From Strigamia acuminata (lineage: Eukaryota; Arthropoda; Chilopoda; Geophilomorpha; Linotaeniidae), in NCBI GenBank assembly GCA_949358305.1, contig OX442314.1, positions 53,331,369 through 53,391,368 of the forward strand: DNA of 60,000 nucleotides. Direction: 5' to 3'. The number at the start of each line of letters is the position of its first letter. Positions within the stretch are counted from its first letter, which is position 1. The notes under the pieces were generated by a model, which worked only from the letters and a program-made list of their open reading frames with translations, ran no database searches and was not told the origin of the DNA. Shown one piece after another: positions 10,157-18,361 of the stretch. The translations under genes were made by a program, and so were the position numbers.

Positions 10157-11401
10157 ATGAATAAATACATTACGGAAGTCGTAACGGAACAGCTCGTAAA
10201 CAACACTGTTCGAGAATTGAAGAATTTCGGCATAAAAGCTCCAAAGATGAAAAAACATCAAAAACATGAAAAACGGCGATTAAACCGGGACGGAAAAGTA
10301 TTCGGAGTCTCAATCGCGACTCCGCGCCACACAATCATCGACGAAGACAAAGGAATAACAATTCCGTCGTTTTTCGTCGACATCTTGACGAGAATGGAGA
10401 AAGAACCCGAAGCGCAGTGTTTGTTTTCGTTCGAAGGCTTCCCCTCGATACAACGTCAAATCAGGAAAATCATCGAAAACCAACTGCTGTTCGACTTGAA
10501 ACGCGTTTCCGTGTACGATCTCGCCAGTGTCATCAAACAATATCTAAGGGAATTGCCGAAGCCGTTGATACCGAAGAAATTCCACGCTGCGTTGTTGAAA
10601 GCGCAGAAATCGGAGAAACGACGCGCCAAGTGCACGTTGTTGTTGTGTCTGCTGTTTCCGCTTGAAAACGTGAATTTTATTCGCTATTTCATGTCGTATT
10701 TGAAGCGATTACTGTCGTTTAGCGAGTGGAATTCGCTGGACGTGTACGACTTGGCTTTCTTTTTGACTGCGGATTTGTTTCATTGGGACGAAAGCGATAA
10801 AAGCAGCAAAAGGTTTGAAGCTTTTATGGAGATTGTGGTGACATTGATCGCGCACGCAGAAGAGATCGGGGTCGTGTCGTGCGAAGTTGTTGCGGATAGT
10901 TCGACATCGAAAACAAGTTGTTTCCGAAAGTTGTTCCGATGCATGAAAAGACGCAAAGTTTTGTCGGAAAGTTATTTGATAGCGGAAACTGTGGACGGAA
11001 TTGAATGTGGTCAAGACGAATCGAAATTGGCGTCGTCTTGCGTCGAAATGGTGCAGAAATCGGTGGAAATTGAGACACCCGTTAAGTTGGATTTGGAAAT
11101 TGATACCGGTTTTGTGGGTGCTTGGTTGGATAAGCTTGTGGTTTGGGAAGATCGTTCTAAGGTTACAGTTGAAAAAGTGGAAGATGATGTTGTAGAAATC
11201 AAAAAGACTGACGTGTCCGTGTCGAGTAAAAGCGAAGTCACTGTTGTTTGGCGACCAAGTTTGCCGGATGTTTTATCTAACAAATTGGGGAAACATCCGA
11301 GTTTGACCAGATTATATCGCGCAGGAATTGTGTCGCAAAATGTTGCTAAGTTTCGTAGGGAATCTCATAATTGCGCGTTTAAACCTAAACACATGCACTG
11401 A
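10157..11401 (+). CDS. RhoGAP-domain protein, ARHGAP11-like, probably catalytically dead
   Basis: A 414-aa single-exon protein. After a basic N-terminus, GKVFGV at residues 46-51 and IPSFFVDIL at 69-77 match the entry to RhoGAP domains of the ARHGAP11/19 group. VIKQYLRELPKPLIP at 125-139 matches the core helix and conserved Leu-Pro segment. The domain runs to about residue 250. In active GAPs the loop carrying the catalytic arginine finger reads like GLFR; here it is CLFS, with Ser91 in the arginine position, and the following residues (FEGF) also deviate. It therefore probably binds a Rho-family GTPase without stimulating hydrolysis. The C-terminal third is Ser/Val-rich, with a KXFRRES-like basic end and no recognised domain. 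A TATA box and a polyA signal bracket it. Lack of introns could mean a retrocopy. Confidence 0.75.
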   Translation: MNKYITEVVTEQLVNNTVRELKNFGIKAPKMKKHQKHEKRRLNRDGKVFGVSIATPRHTIIDEDKGITIPSFFVDILTRMEKEPEAQCLFSFEGFPSIQRQIRKIIENQLLFDLKRVSVYDLASVIKQYLRELPKPLIPKKFHAALLKAQKSEKRRAKCTLLLCLLFPLENVNFIRYFMSYLKRLLSFSEWNSLDVYDLAFFLTADLFHWDESDKSSKRFEAFMEIVVTLIAHAEEIGVVSCEVVADSSTSKTSCFRKLFRCMKRRKVLSESYLIAETVDGIECGQDESKLASSCVEMVQKSVEIETPVKLDLEIDTGFVGAWLDKLVVWEDRSKVTVEKVEDDVVEIKKTDVSVSSKSEVTVVWRPSLPDVLSNKLGKHPSLTRLYRAGIVSQNVAKFRRESHNCAFKPKHMH

Positions 11402-11441
11402 GATCTTCATCGAGATTGTGTTTTGTTGTGTGTTGAAAACA

Positions 11442-11447
11442 AATAAA
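11442..11447 (+). terminator. PolyA signal of the RhoGAP-like gene
   Basis: AATAAA occurs 41 bp after the TGA stop, within an A-rich stretch. Confidence 0.5.
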
Positions 11448-11815
11448 AAATAGCTTAATAATTTCAAATTTTAATTCATTTAATTAACATTGTCAACTAA
11501 TACATAATAATTGCTAAGTTATATAATCGCTAATGCCGACATTTGGCAACTAGCCCTAAAATAATATGATTACGTGTCCGTGGGTCCTGTGTCCGGGAAC
11601 GGCTGATCTCCCGCTCGACCGGGGTTATAGATGTCGTCTGCGCAAGCCGGGCTGGCTGTGTCAAGTTAATGCTGAGTTGTCTAAATTGTTAGTGTAAAAT
11701 GTTGATTAATGCTTCCCGTCGCAATCACACAGTTGCCGTCGTAATTTTAATAATTATTAGTTGACTCGTCATTAATTTTGCTTTCCAAGGTGGGGCTTGT
11801 TTTAACCCTCTTCCA
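11448..11815. other. Short intergenic stretch, possible degraded tail of element D
   Basis: On the minus strand this would be downstream of the Gag-like ORF, but no protease or reverse transcriptase coding is visible and no second LTR was found. Confidence 0.4.
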
Positions 11816-12222
11816 CTAGTTTTTTGGAACTTGTGGGCCTTCGATTTGTAGGCGCGACTGAAGTCGACTTGAGAATTTGTTGAAAAAATCAGATATAGAT
11901 TTATTAATATTGGTTTGCATTTCCTCAATTCGTCGTTCAAAAGCCTCCACTGTGACCCAATTTTGATCCGGTTTTTCTTCCTCAAATTTTTGAGGTTCGA
12001 ACAGCGATCGATTGTGTCGGACGAATTGAAGTATTTGATCAAAGGTGTGACGACCATATAAATTGTGACCAACTAAACGATTAGAACTTTCTTCATTCAG
12101 ATTGTCGAACAAGGTGTGGGTATTATCTCCAGCGTGCCGACCTTGTGCTTTATTAAATCGCAACAAAAAACCATACAAAGGCTCATCTTTCCGTTGTTTC
12201 ACGGTTCGCAATTTTCGAGCAC
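11816..12222 (-). pseudogene. Gag-like gene of element D, 3' part (split by the 46-kb insertion)
   Basis: This encodes the C-terminal about 136 residues of a Gag-like protein, beginning with RKLRTVKQRKDEPLYGFLLRF, a capsid-type helix region of Ty3/gypsy Gag, and ending VPKN before TAG. The N-terminal part lies 46 kb away at 58480-59083. With one copy of the 9-bp target duplication the two parts add up to 1020 nt, that is 340 codons in a single frame, so the gene was intact before the insertion. There is no zinc knuckle. Downstream in the -1 frame only a few codons follow the slippery site, so pol is missing or decayed. It could be a Gag-only relic or a domesticated Gag gene that has now been broken. 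Confidence 0.7.
11819..11825 (-). other. A_AAA_AAC slippery heptamer at the end of the D Gag frame
   Basis: The zero frame reads CCA AAA AAC TAG, exactly the register for -1 slippage directly before the stop. The -1 frame closes after about six codons, so this looks like a relic of a gag-pol frameshift. Confidence 0.5.
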
Positions 12223-12231
12223 GTGTAAGTG
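12223..12231. repeat. 9-bp target site duplication, left copy
   Basis: GTGTAAGTG directly abuts the left inverted terminus and is repeated exactly at 58471-58479 beyond the right terminus. The bases outside differ, so the duplication is exactly 9 bp. Confidence 0.9.
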
Positions 12232-12420
12232 ACGTGCATATAGTTGACAGCACATTGTTTCAGAAATGGCTGAAACGTTTGTAGTTTGTTAGTCATGGTT
12301 TGTATTGTTTGTATGCCAAGTTTTACGATTTGTATTCTGATAGAACTAGAATAAACCATGGTTTTCCAATGTGCTGTCAACTATATGCCTACAGCACACT
12401 TTTGCCAATTTGAACTTTTT
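12232..12420. repeat. Left terminal inverted repeat with an internal hairpin
   Basis: The terminal unit matches 58470-58282 in reverse complement with only scattered mismatches. Within it, the outermost GCATATAGTTGACAGCACAT sequence recurs inverted near 12370-12390. The outer about 155 bp therefore forms its own hairpin with arms of about 22 bp, nested in the larger terminal repeat. Confidence 0.8.
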
Positions 12421-13404
12421 TCAGCGGATTCTGTTAGTATTCCGTTAGTATTCATTTGTAATGTATAAATTTTCGTTTGTATTGATTTGCAACAAATTCT
12501 ACGACGTGTGCTGCCAACTTGATGCTGGAATACACGCCCCCAATTTCACTTTTCTTTACAGATTCTGTTAGTACTCAGTTAGTATAGATTTGTAATGTAA
12601 AAATTGTCGTTTGTATTGGTCCATGCAAGCCACAAAATTGATTTGACCGCTTTCGGGCACTCAGGGAAAAGTGTGTGCTGCCAACTTGATGCTGGAATAC
12701 ACACATCCAATTTCACTTTTCTTTACAGATTCCGTTAGTACTCAGTTAGTATTGATTTGTAATGTACAAATTGTCGTTTGTATTGGACCGTACAAGCCAT
12801 AAAATCGATTTGACCGTTTTCTTGCATTGCGGGAAAAACGTGTGCTGCCAACTTGATGCTGGAATACACGTCCCCAATTTCACTTTTCTCTACAGATTCT
12901 GCTAGTACTCTGTTAGTATTGATTTGTAATGTACAAATTGTCGTTTGTATTGGACCGTACAAGCCATAAAATCGATTTGACCGTTTTCTTGCATTGCGGG
13001 AAAAACGTGTGCTGCCAACTTGATGCTGGAATACACGTCCCCAATTTCACTTTTCTCTACAGATTCTGCTAGTACTCTGTTAGTATTGATTTGTAATGTA
13101 CAAATTGTCGTTTGTATTGGTCCATGCAAGCCACAAAATCGATTTGACCGTTTTCGGGCACTCAGGGAAAAGTGTGTGCTGCCAACTTGATGCTGGAATA
13201 CACACATCCAATTTCACTTTTCTTTACAGATTTCGTTAGTACTCAGTTAGTATAGATTTGTAATGTATAAATTGTCGTTTGTATTGGTCTCTGCAAGCCG
13301 CAAAATCGATTTGACTGGTTTCGGGCACTTGGGGTAAAGCGTGTGCTGCCAACTTGATGCTGGAATACACACATCCAATTTCACTTTTCTTTACAGATTT
13401 CGTT
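12421..13404. repeat. Left-arm 167-bp tandem array, outer part
   Basis: About six monomers. The CTTTACAG or CTCTACAG landmark recurs at 12554, 12721 and 12888, exactly 167 bp apart. Each monomer carries the phrase GCTGCCAACTTGATGCTGGA. The 167-bp unit is not a multiple of three, so ORFs read across it are artefacts of the repeat. The array is interrupted at 13405 by element A and resumes at 32888. Confidence 0.85.
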
Positions 13405-13408
13405 AGTA

Positions 13409-14369
13409 TGTAATGAGCCTAAATTATTATTAAATAAATAATAATAATTCTAGACTTATTGATGCTTAGACAAGACTTATCATAAAAACTACTCTCTAAT
13501 ATAAAACTCACAAAATGGTTTATTCTGACTTAGAATAAGATAAATTACAGTGATGAATAAAGCTTAATGGAAATAAGAAATGAAATAATAGATGAAATGA
13601 CGAATTAACTTCAAATCGACGTGGAAACGTTATTCTGACGATTCCAACGTTCCGGCGATGATAACGGCTCGTTTCGTCGCGCTTCTACGGCTCTCTTTCG
13701 ACGCTCGACTCGATTTTCTACTCGGCGTCGCTCCTCGGTGAAACGGACTTGTTCCGTGACTCAACTTCTTGAAATTGTCTGGCACAAATCGACTCCCGTC
13801 GATTTGCTTGGTCAGCCGGACTCTTTCCGGTACTTCTTCTACACGTTCTCCGCAACTCCGTCGTCTTGGCGGCGAAACTGCGACTCTTTCGCACAACAAT
13901 CTCTTCTCAACAATGTCGTTGAGACAAGATGAAATCTCACAATTGTATTCGTACAATTGCAAGAATGGACTCTAGCTGGATCCCTCTCAGCAAGAGTGTG
14001 GCTTCCCGTGTCACTAGTTGTGGTGGCACAAGATGAATCTAGCTGGATTCTTCACAGCAAGATTAGGAGTATAAAACTTCACGGAGGTTTTCACAAAATA
14101 CTGGAGGATTTCTCTGGGTTATTTTGTGTTGTTTCTCTGGCAAAGTTGAATTCATACTGAGGAGTTCTCACTCCTCTCAGGACTCATTTCCTGTTTGGAG
14201 GCTTGTGGGCTGGTTACCCTGGCAACCACCCACATTTCCTCCCACTCTACTTAGCTTTCTTGCCTGTAGACAGGAAGCATAAAAAACTCAAACTAAAATA
14301 TAATAAACTAAAATATAATTTTACAGACTTTTTTCTGTTACTTCCTTAGTGACCACTAGGGTCACTACA
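13409..14369 (-). repeat. 3' LTR of element A
   Basis: Starts TGTAATGAGCC and ends GTCACTACA. It matches the LTR at 31927-32887 over 961 bp; by eye I see only two substitutions (near 13421 and 13831), which points to a recent insertion. Confidence 0.95.
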
Positions 14370-14384
14370 CCTCCCTCCTTTTTA
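14370..14384 (-). other. Polypurine tract of element A
   Basis: The minus strand reads AAAAAGGAGGGAGG directly before the 3' LTR, the expected plus-strand primer. Confidence 0.75.
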
Positions 14385-14412
14385 GGAAGGATCCCCGATT
14401 CTTCCTTTACTC

Positions 14413-17400
14413 CTAGTCTTCGTATTGAGCAGTGGGGTCCAGGACTGGTACCTCACTCTCAGACACCGAAAATCGGGGCATTCCCCGAGTTGGACCCGAC
14501 GCTGCTCCATTATTGACATGGAGCCAAACTTCAGTAATGTCCGTCGTCGTCGGGAATACTCTCGCATAGTCCATGTCGTACTTCTCCCGTGTGCCCGTTG
14601 GTGCCTTACGGACAGCAATCACTCTTCGATGCTGGGTCACCCTTTTTGGTTCCCGGACCGCATTTTCCAGCCATTTGAGAGCGTCATGGCTCAAGGTGTT
14701 GCTGTAGATCAACATGGTTCTTGTGGCCTCGGATATTCGCAATTTTGGATAAAGGTAACGAATTTTCCCGAAATCTTGGTTTTTGCTTCTCCTCGCCCCT
14801 GGTTTGGGCGTTTTGTCGATGTTGGCCAACCCTCTTCTGGAGACGTCCGATTCCTTGGCCGAGGACTCAATTCCTTCTCGCCTACTTTGATCTATTTCGC
14901 TGCCACACGCCTCGGATTCGGAATTTCTTGCCGACCTGTTCATGGCCAATTGGTGGGCCATTGGCGTGTAGGTCGCAGCTGGTTTAGCTCGAGTTGAGTG
15001 TACGTTTGACATCCTCATTGGTGTGGTCGCCATCAGAATTGTTGGTACTTCTTCGATCGTGGGCGCAGGTGGTTCCATTGGAGCCCACTCCATTTGTTTC
15101 TGCTCCACAAAAGTACGGAACTTCTGTTGAGCCATTACGTTTTGATAATGTTGGACCCATTCAGCCCTCAGTCGCATCGCGCACTGGTCCGGCGTTTCCC
15201 CATTTCCCAGGACATCCTTCATTAGTTGTGCTCGTACTGCTGGCGGGTCTCTTAAGATGGAAGTCCAGTTTCCGATCATCTCGTTGGGGATTCCTAACGC
15301 GGCCGTCCACAGGAAAGTGGTGGCGATGAATGTCGTCTCGACTGAGGGGAAAACTCCTGGAAACATTACTCTGTAGAATGCGGCGTCTAGCAGTGGTTGG
15401 AACTGTCCGAGCCACTCCGTCGTTTGCAGTTCCACTGCTTGCTGCACGAACTCTCTCGCTCTCCTTCTGAGGTCGTTGATCGCTTCGTGAATCTGCGCGT
15501 TCTGGTACTCGTCTAAATTTGCCTTCAATAATCCTTGGTGGCAAAGTGGAAATCGCAGAAACATCTCCCAAAGTGGACGATAGTCTTTATCGAACCCCTC
15601 CTCTGGCTGCATTGCGGGATTATTCGAGTAAGGTGCCGTGGCCAAATTTGGAACGGGCAACGTGATGTTTACAGCAGGGATTTGCTCCGTGAACGGCAAA
15701 GTGTGTGGATTTACCCCTTGCTGTTCTCTTGGTTTAGCCTTTCGTGGGTCCTTCGCCTTTTGCGACTCGTCAACTCGAATCTCCACTTCCGCTTGCGGTC
15801 TCTTTACCGTTTCTCGTCTGTCTTCTGTTTGAGGCTTTACGGGTCTTCTTGGATCTCTTCCTCCGCGGATGATTGATGATCTCCCTCGTGGGCGTAATAT
15901 TCTCGGCTTCGATTTCCTCTCTTTAACCCCTTTCGCCATTTGGGCATGTTTTATCGCCAAAGCTTCATCCAACGTGGGTAGGTCGACGAAACTGTACGTC
16001 TCCGGTGGTGATTTCCTCGGAGTCGGTGTTGGAGGCACAGACCGTGGCGTCCACGTAATTGGTGTATGGGTACCAATGACTGGTGATCTTGGTGGAGTCG
16101 CTTGAGGCGTCCTTGGCCCTGTCGGACTTTTTTCCGTTTCCTCAAGTTCATAGGTGATCACGGACGTTATCTCCTGCGAAAGCTGCGTCTCTTCTGGTTC
16201 CTCTTCAGAAATTTGCATCTTCTCCTGACCTTCCAACGAAATTTCCCGCACCTCGTCTACAAGCACGTATTCATTTTCAGACGCAGAGTAGTATGAATCG
16301 CTGCTTTCTTCCACTTGGATTCTCAAAATATCTTCATCGTCCTGTGTCACAGTTCGTTTTGGACGCATTTCGGAGTATCGGTGCGATCGTTTCGCCTCGC
16401 TTTTCGCTCCTTGTCGCTTGGTTGACGAATTTCGACTTGAATGTTCTTGCCTTTCCCTCGGACTCAATTCCGGACTTCGACTGTCTCTTCTACGGGAACA
16501 GGAAACATATTTTACTTTACGTCGTTCCGACGAGTGACTTTGATGCTCCCTTGTTTCTTGTCGCATTCTTTCGTTTCGTTCAAGGGGTCTTGTTTCCCTA
16601 CTTCGGTTTCTCGACGTACTTTGCTTCGGCGGAGTTTCTTTCCTCCGTCTGTCGCGTCCTCTGTATCGAAGTGCTCCTCGGGTCCTTGCTTCCCTTCCTC
16701 TTCGAGCTAACTCATGTTGTTCAGATCGGAATTCATCATAGTTTCTATCTCTAGAATGGTGACTTCTCGATGACTGATGAGGTTTCGGACTTAATTCCGA
16801 CTTTTGTTGACTTCTGGACGCTGATCGACTTCTCGGATGGCGTGTGGATGTTGTAGATCTTTCTGACCTCTTTGGCGGAGTCTTCTCTCGCTGCACCGTA
16901 CTTCGTGGTCGTCTTGACGAATACTCCTCTTTTCGAGTTGTCTGGGGCGGTGTCTTTCTTCGACGCTCTGGACTTGGCTCCTGATCGGCCTGAGATCTTT
17001 TATCTCTACGCTCCCTTTCCTCCCTCTCTAGCCGTTGCCTTTTTACGTAATAGAGAGGTCCGAAGTCATCTCGCAACTCTGGTTTCTCCTTTGATACAGG
17101 AGTGATGTGGACACCAAGTACCCCTGCCATCGTCAATTGATGCATTTTATATTGAGAGTCCACGTAATAGGGTGGTACAGTTTCCAAATCTGGTTCGTCT
17201 AGCAATGCCTGCTCCGCCTGCCATTTCGCCTTCTTCTCCAAATACTCGGCTGCTACATCCGCCATGCCCTCCTGAAGTCGATTCATCACTTGCCGTGCAA
17301 ATTGAATTCGATTTGTCGCCGGGTCACAATAAATGACATAATCCTCCGCTTCTTCTGGAGTCATCGGAAAATCCTCGCCTATCAATTCGTTCCAAATTGG

Positions 17401-17643
17401 TCCATGTGTGTCCGTTAATATTGAAATTAATTTTAACATTTCATGGAAACACGTTTTGAAACCTTTGAACAGTCTTTTCAGGGTTCCCCAGCGTCGTTGC
17501 ATGGCTAATGAGATGAATTGTCTGACGTTGGCTGGTTTGTAGCCTCTCTGCTCGAATATTCTTTTCAACTTTCGATGGATTCTTCCCCGATAGAAGGTTC
17601 GTGGGACTCTCGCGTTTTTGGGTAATGCGTCCCATGATTCCAT
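14413..17643 (-). CDS. ORF3 of element A, novel third protein in env position
   Basis: 1076 aa. The N-terminal about 215 residues are helical (RGRIHRKLKRIF, MHQLTMAGVLG). Residues of about 215-430 form a strongly Arg/Ser-rich low-complexity region like SR splicing factors. A Pro/Thr-rich acidic linker follows, then a globular block (TFLWTAALGIP, WTSILRDP) and a C-terminal block (YPKLRISEATR, HRRVIAVRKAPT). The two globular blocks, and more weakly the N-terminus, match ORF3 of element B. I see no signal peptide, furin site or transmembrane helix, so it is not a typical envelope protein. It has no knuckle or enzyme motif I recognise. The reading frame is intact, and a plausible splice acceptor lies 15 bp upstream, so it may be made from a spliced subgenomic RNA. 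Function unknown; RNA binding or a capsid accessory role would be guesses. Confidence 0.85.
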   Translation of the reverse strand: MESWDALPKNARVPRTFYRGRIHRKLKRIFEQRGYKPANVRQFISLAMQRRWGTLKRLFKGFKTCFHEMLKLISILTDTHGPIWNELIGEDFPMTPEEAEDYVIYCDPATNRIQFARQVMNRLQEGMADVAAEYLEKKAKWQAEQALLDEPDLETVPPYYVDSQYKMHQLTMAGVLGVHITPVSKEKPELRDDFGPLYYVKRQRLEREERERRDKRSQADQEPSPERRRKTPPQTTRKEEYSSRRPRSTVQREKTPPKRSERSTTSTRHPRSRSASRSQQKSELSPKPHQSSRSHHSRDRNYDEFRSEQHELARRGREARTRGALRYRGRDRRRKETPPKQSTSRNRSRETRPLERNERMRQETREHQSHSSERRKVKYVSCSRRRDSRSPELSPRERQEHSSRNSSTKRQGAKSEAKRSHRYSEMRPKRTVTQDDEDILRIQVEESSDSYYSASENEYVLVDEVREISLEGQEKMQISEEEPEETQLSQEITSVITYELEETEKSPTGPRTPQATPPRSPVIGTHTPITWTPRSVPPTPTPRKSPPETYSFVDLPTLDEALAIKHAQMAKGVKERKSKPRILRPRGRSSIIRGGRDPRRPVKPQTEDRRETVKRPQAEVEIRVDESQKAKDPRKAKPREQQGVNPHTLPFTEQIPAVNITLPVPNLATAPYSNNPAMQPEEGFDKDYRPLWEMFLRFPLCHQGLLKANLDEYQNAQIHEAINDLRRRAREFVQQAVELQTTEWLGQFQPLLDAAFYRVMFPGVFPSVETTFIATTFLWTAALGIPNEMIGNWTSILRDPPAVRAQLMKDVLGNGETPDQCAMRLRAEWVQHYQNVMAQQKFRTFVEQKQMEWAPMEPPAPTIEEVPTILMATTPMRMSNVHSTRAKPAATYTPMAHQLAMNRSARNSESEACGSEIDQSRREGIESSAKESDVSRRGLANIDKTPKPGARRSKNQDFGKIRYLYPKLRISEATRTMLIYSNTLSHDALKWLENAVREPKRVTQHRRVIAVRKAPTGTREKYDMDYARVFPTTTDITEVWLHVNNGAASGPTRGMPRFSVSESEVPVLDPTAQYED

Positions 17644-17654
17644 CGCTTTTCTTG

Positions 17655-17668
17655 TCTATAAATTAAAT
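17655..17668 (-). promoter_or_regulatory. Candidate splice acceptor for ORF3 of A
   Basis: The minus strand reads TTTAATTTATAG followed by ACAAGAAAAGCG and the ORF3 ATG. It could serve a subgenomic mRNA; the donor was not identified. Confidence 0.35.
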
Positions 17669-18361
17669 TTTCATTAATTTTTTATCTTTTTACGAAATTA
17701 TTCTCAATTGTGTGTGTCATTTTCTTAATTTTTCGTTTCATAAAATTCTCGCCAGATGGCGTTCTTTCGTATATCGCGACGTATTTTCATGTCGCTTTTC
17801 TCAAGTTTTTGCCAGTATTTACTAATTTTGTCACATAAAACTAATTATTTCTGATAGTTTTAACTTAGTTTTAGCCTTCTTAGCGATATTCCATGCTTAT
17901 CTCGATCTTTTATCGGTTTTGTGATCGCGTCTCCGTATTTACGACTTATTTTGTTTCGTCTCTTACGATCATCGATAAATTTTTACTTTTATGACACGCA
18001 CAATTGATGAATAATGATAACTATTATTTTGGATCTCTTATCCTTAGTTTTTTCGACTTAATTCGATTTTTTACTACCTCTTCGTGTACCGGTTTCTTCG
18101 GTTTTGGCGGCGGACGAAAATCTTGATTCATCGTGGTGTTGATGATTGCTCCGTCCGGACTTCCTCGTAATTCCTTGTTGTTCGATCGTTTGATGCTTAG
18201 TTTAAATCACTCCAACGTTTTTGTTATTGTTTTGACGAATGTCTCCACACATGTGATTTTTACTTCACGTTGAATCGACATGCGGTTCGTTCAACCAATC
18301 ACGATCGAGCTGCGACGTCGTCCACTTCCGGACTCCCGAGTGACGTCGCTACCTTCTATTT
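17669..18361. other. Pol-ORF3 spacer of element A
   Basis: About 0.7 kb of AT-rich non-coding sequence separates the pol stop from ORF3. No gene or repeat is recognised. Confidence 0.5.

Noticed and set aside
13630-13962. 110-codon ORF in the element A LTRs, present twice
   Set aside because: It lies wholly in the LTR, has no recognisable domain, and its duplication is explained by the LTR pair.
14413-17643. ORF3 as an envelope gene
   Set aside because: No signal peptide, cleavage site or transmembrane segment is visible in A or B.
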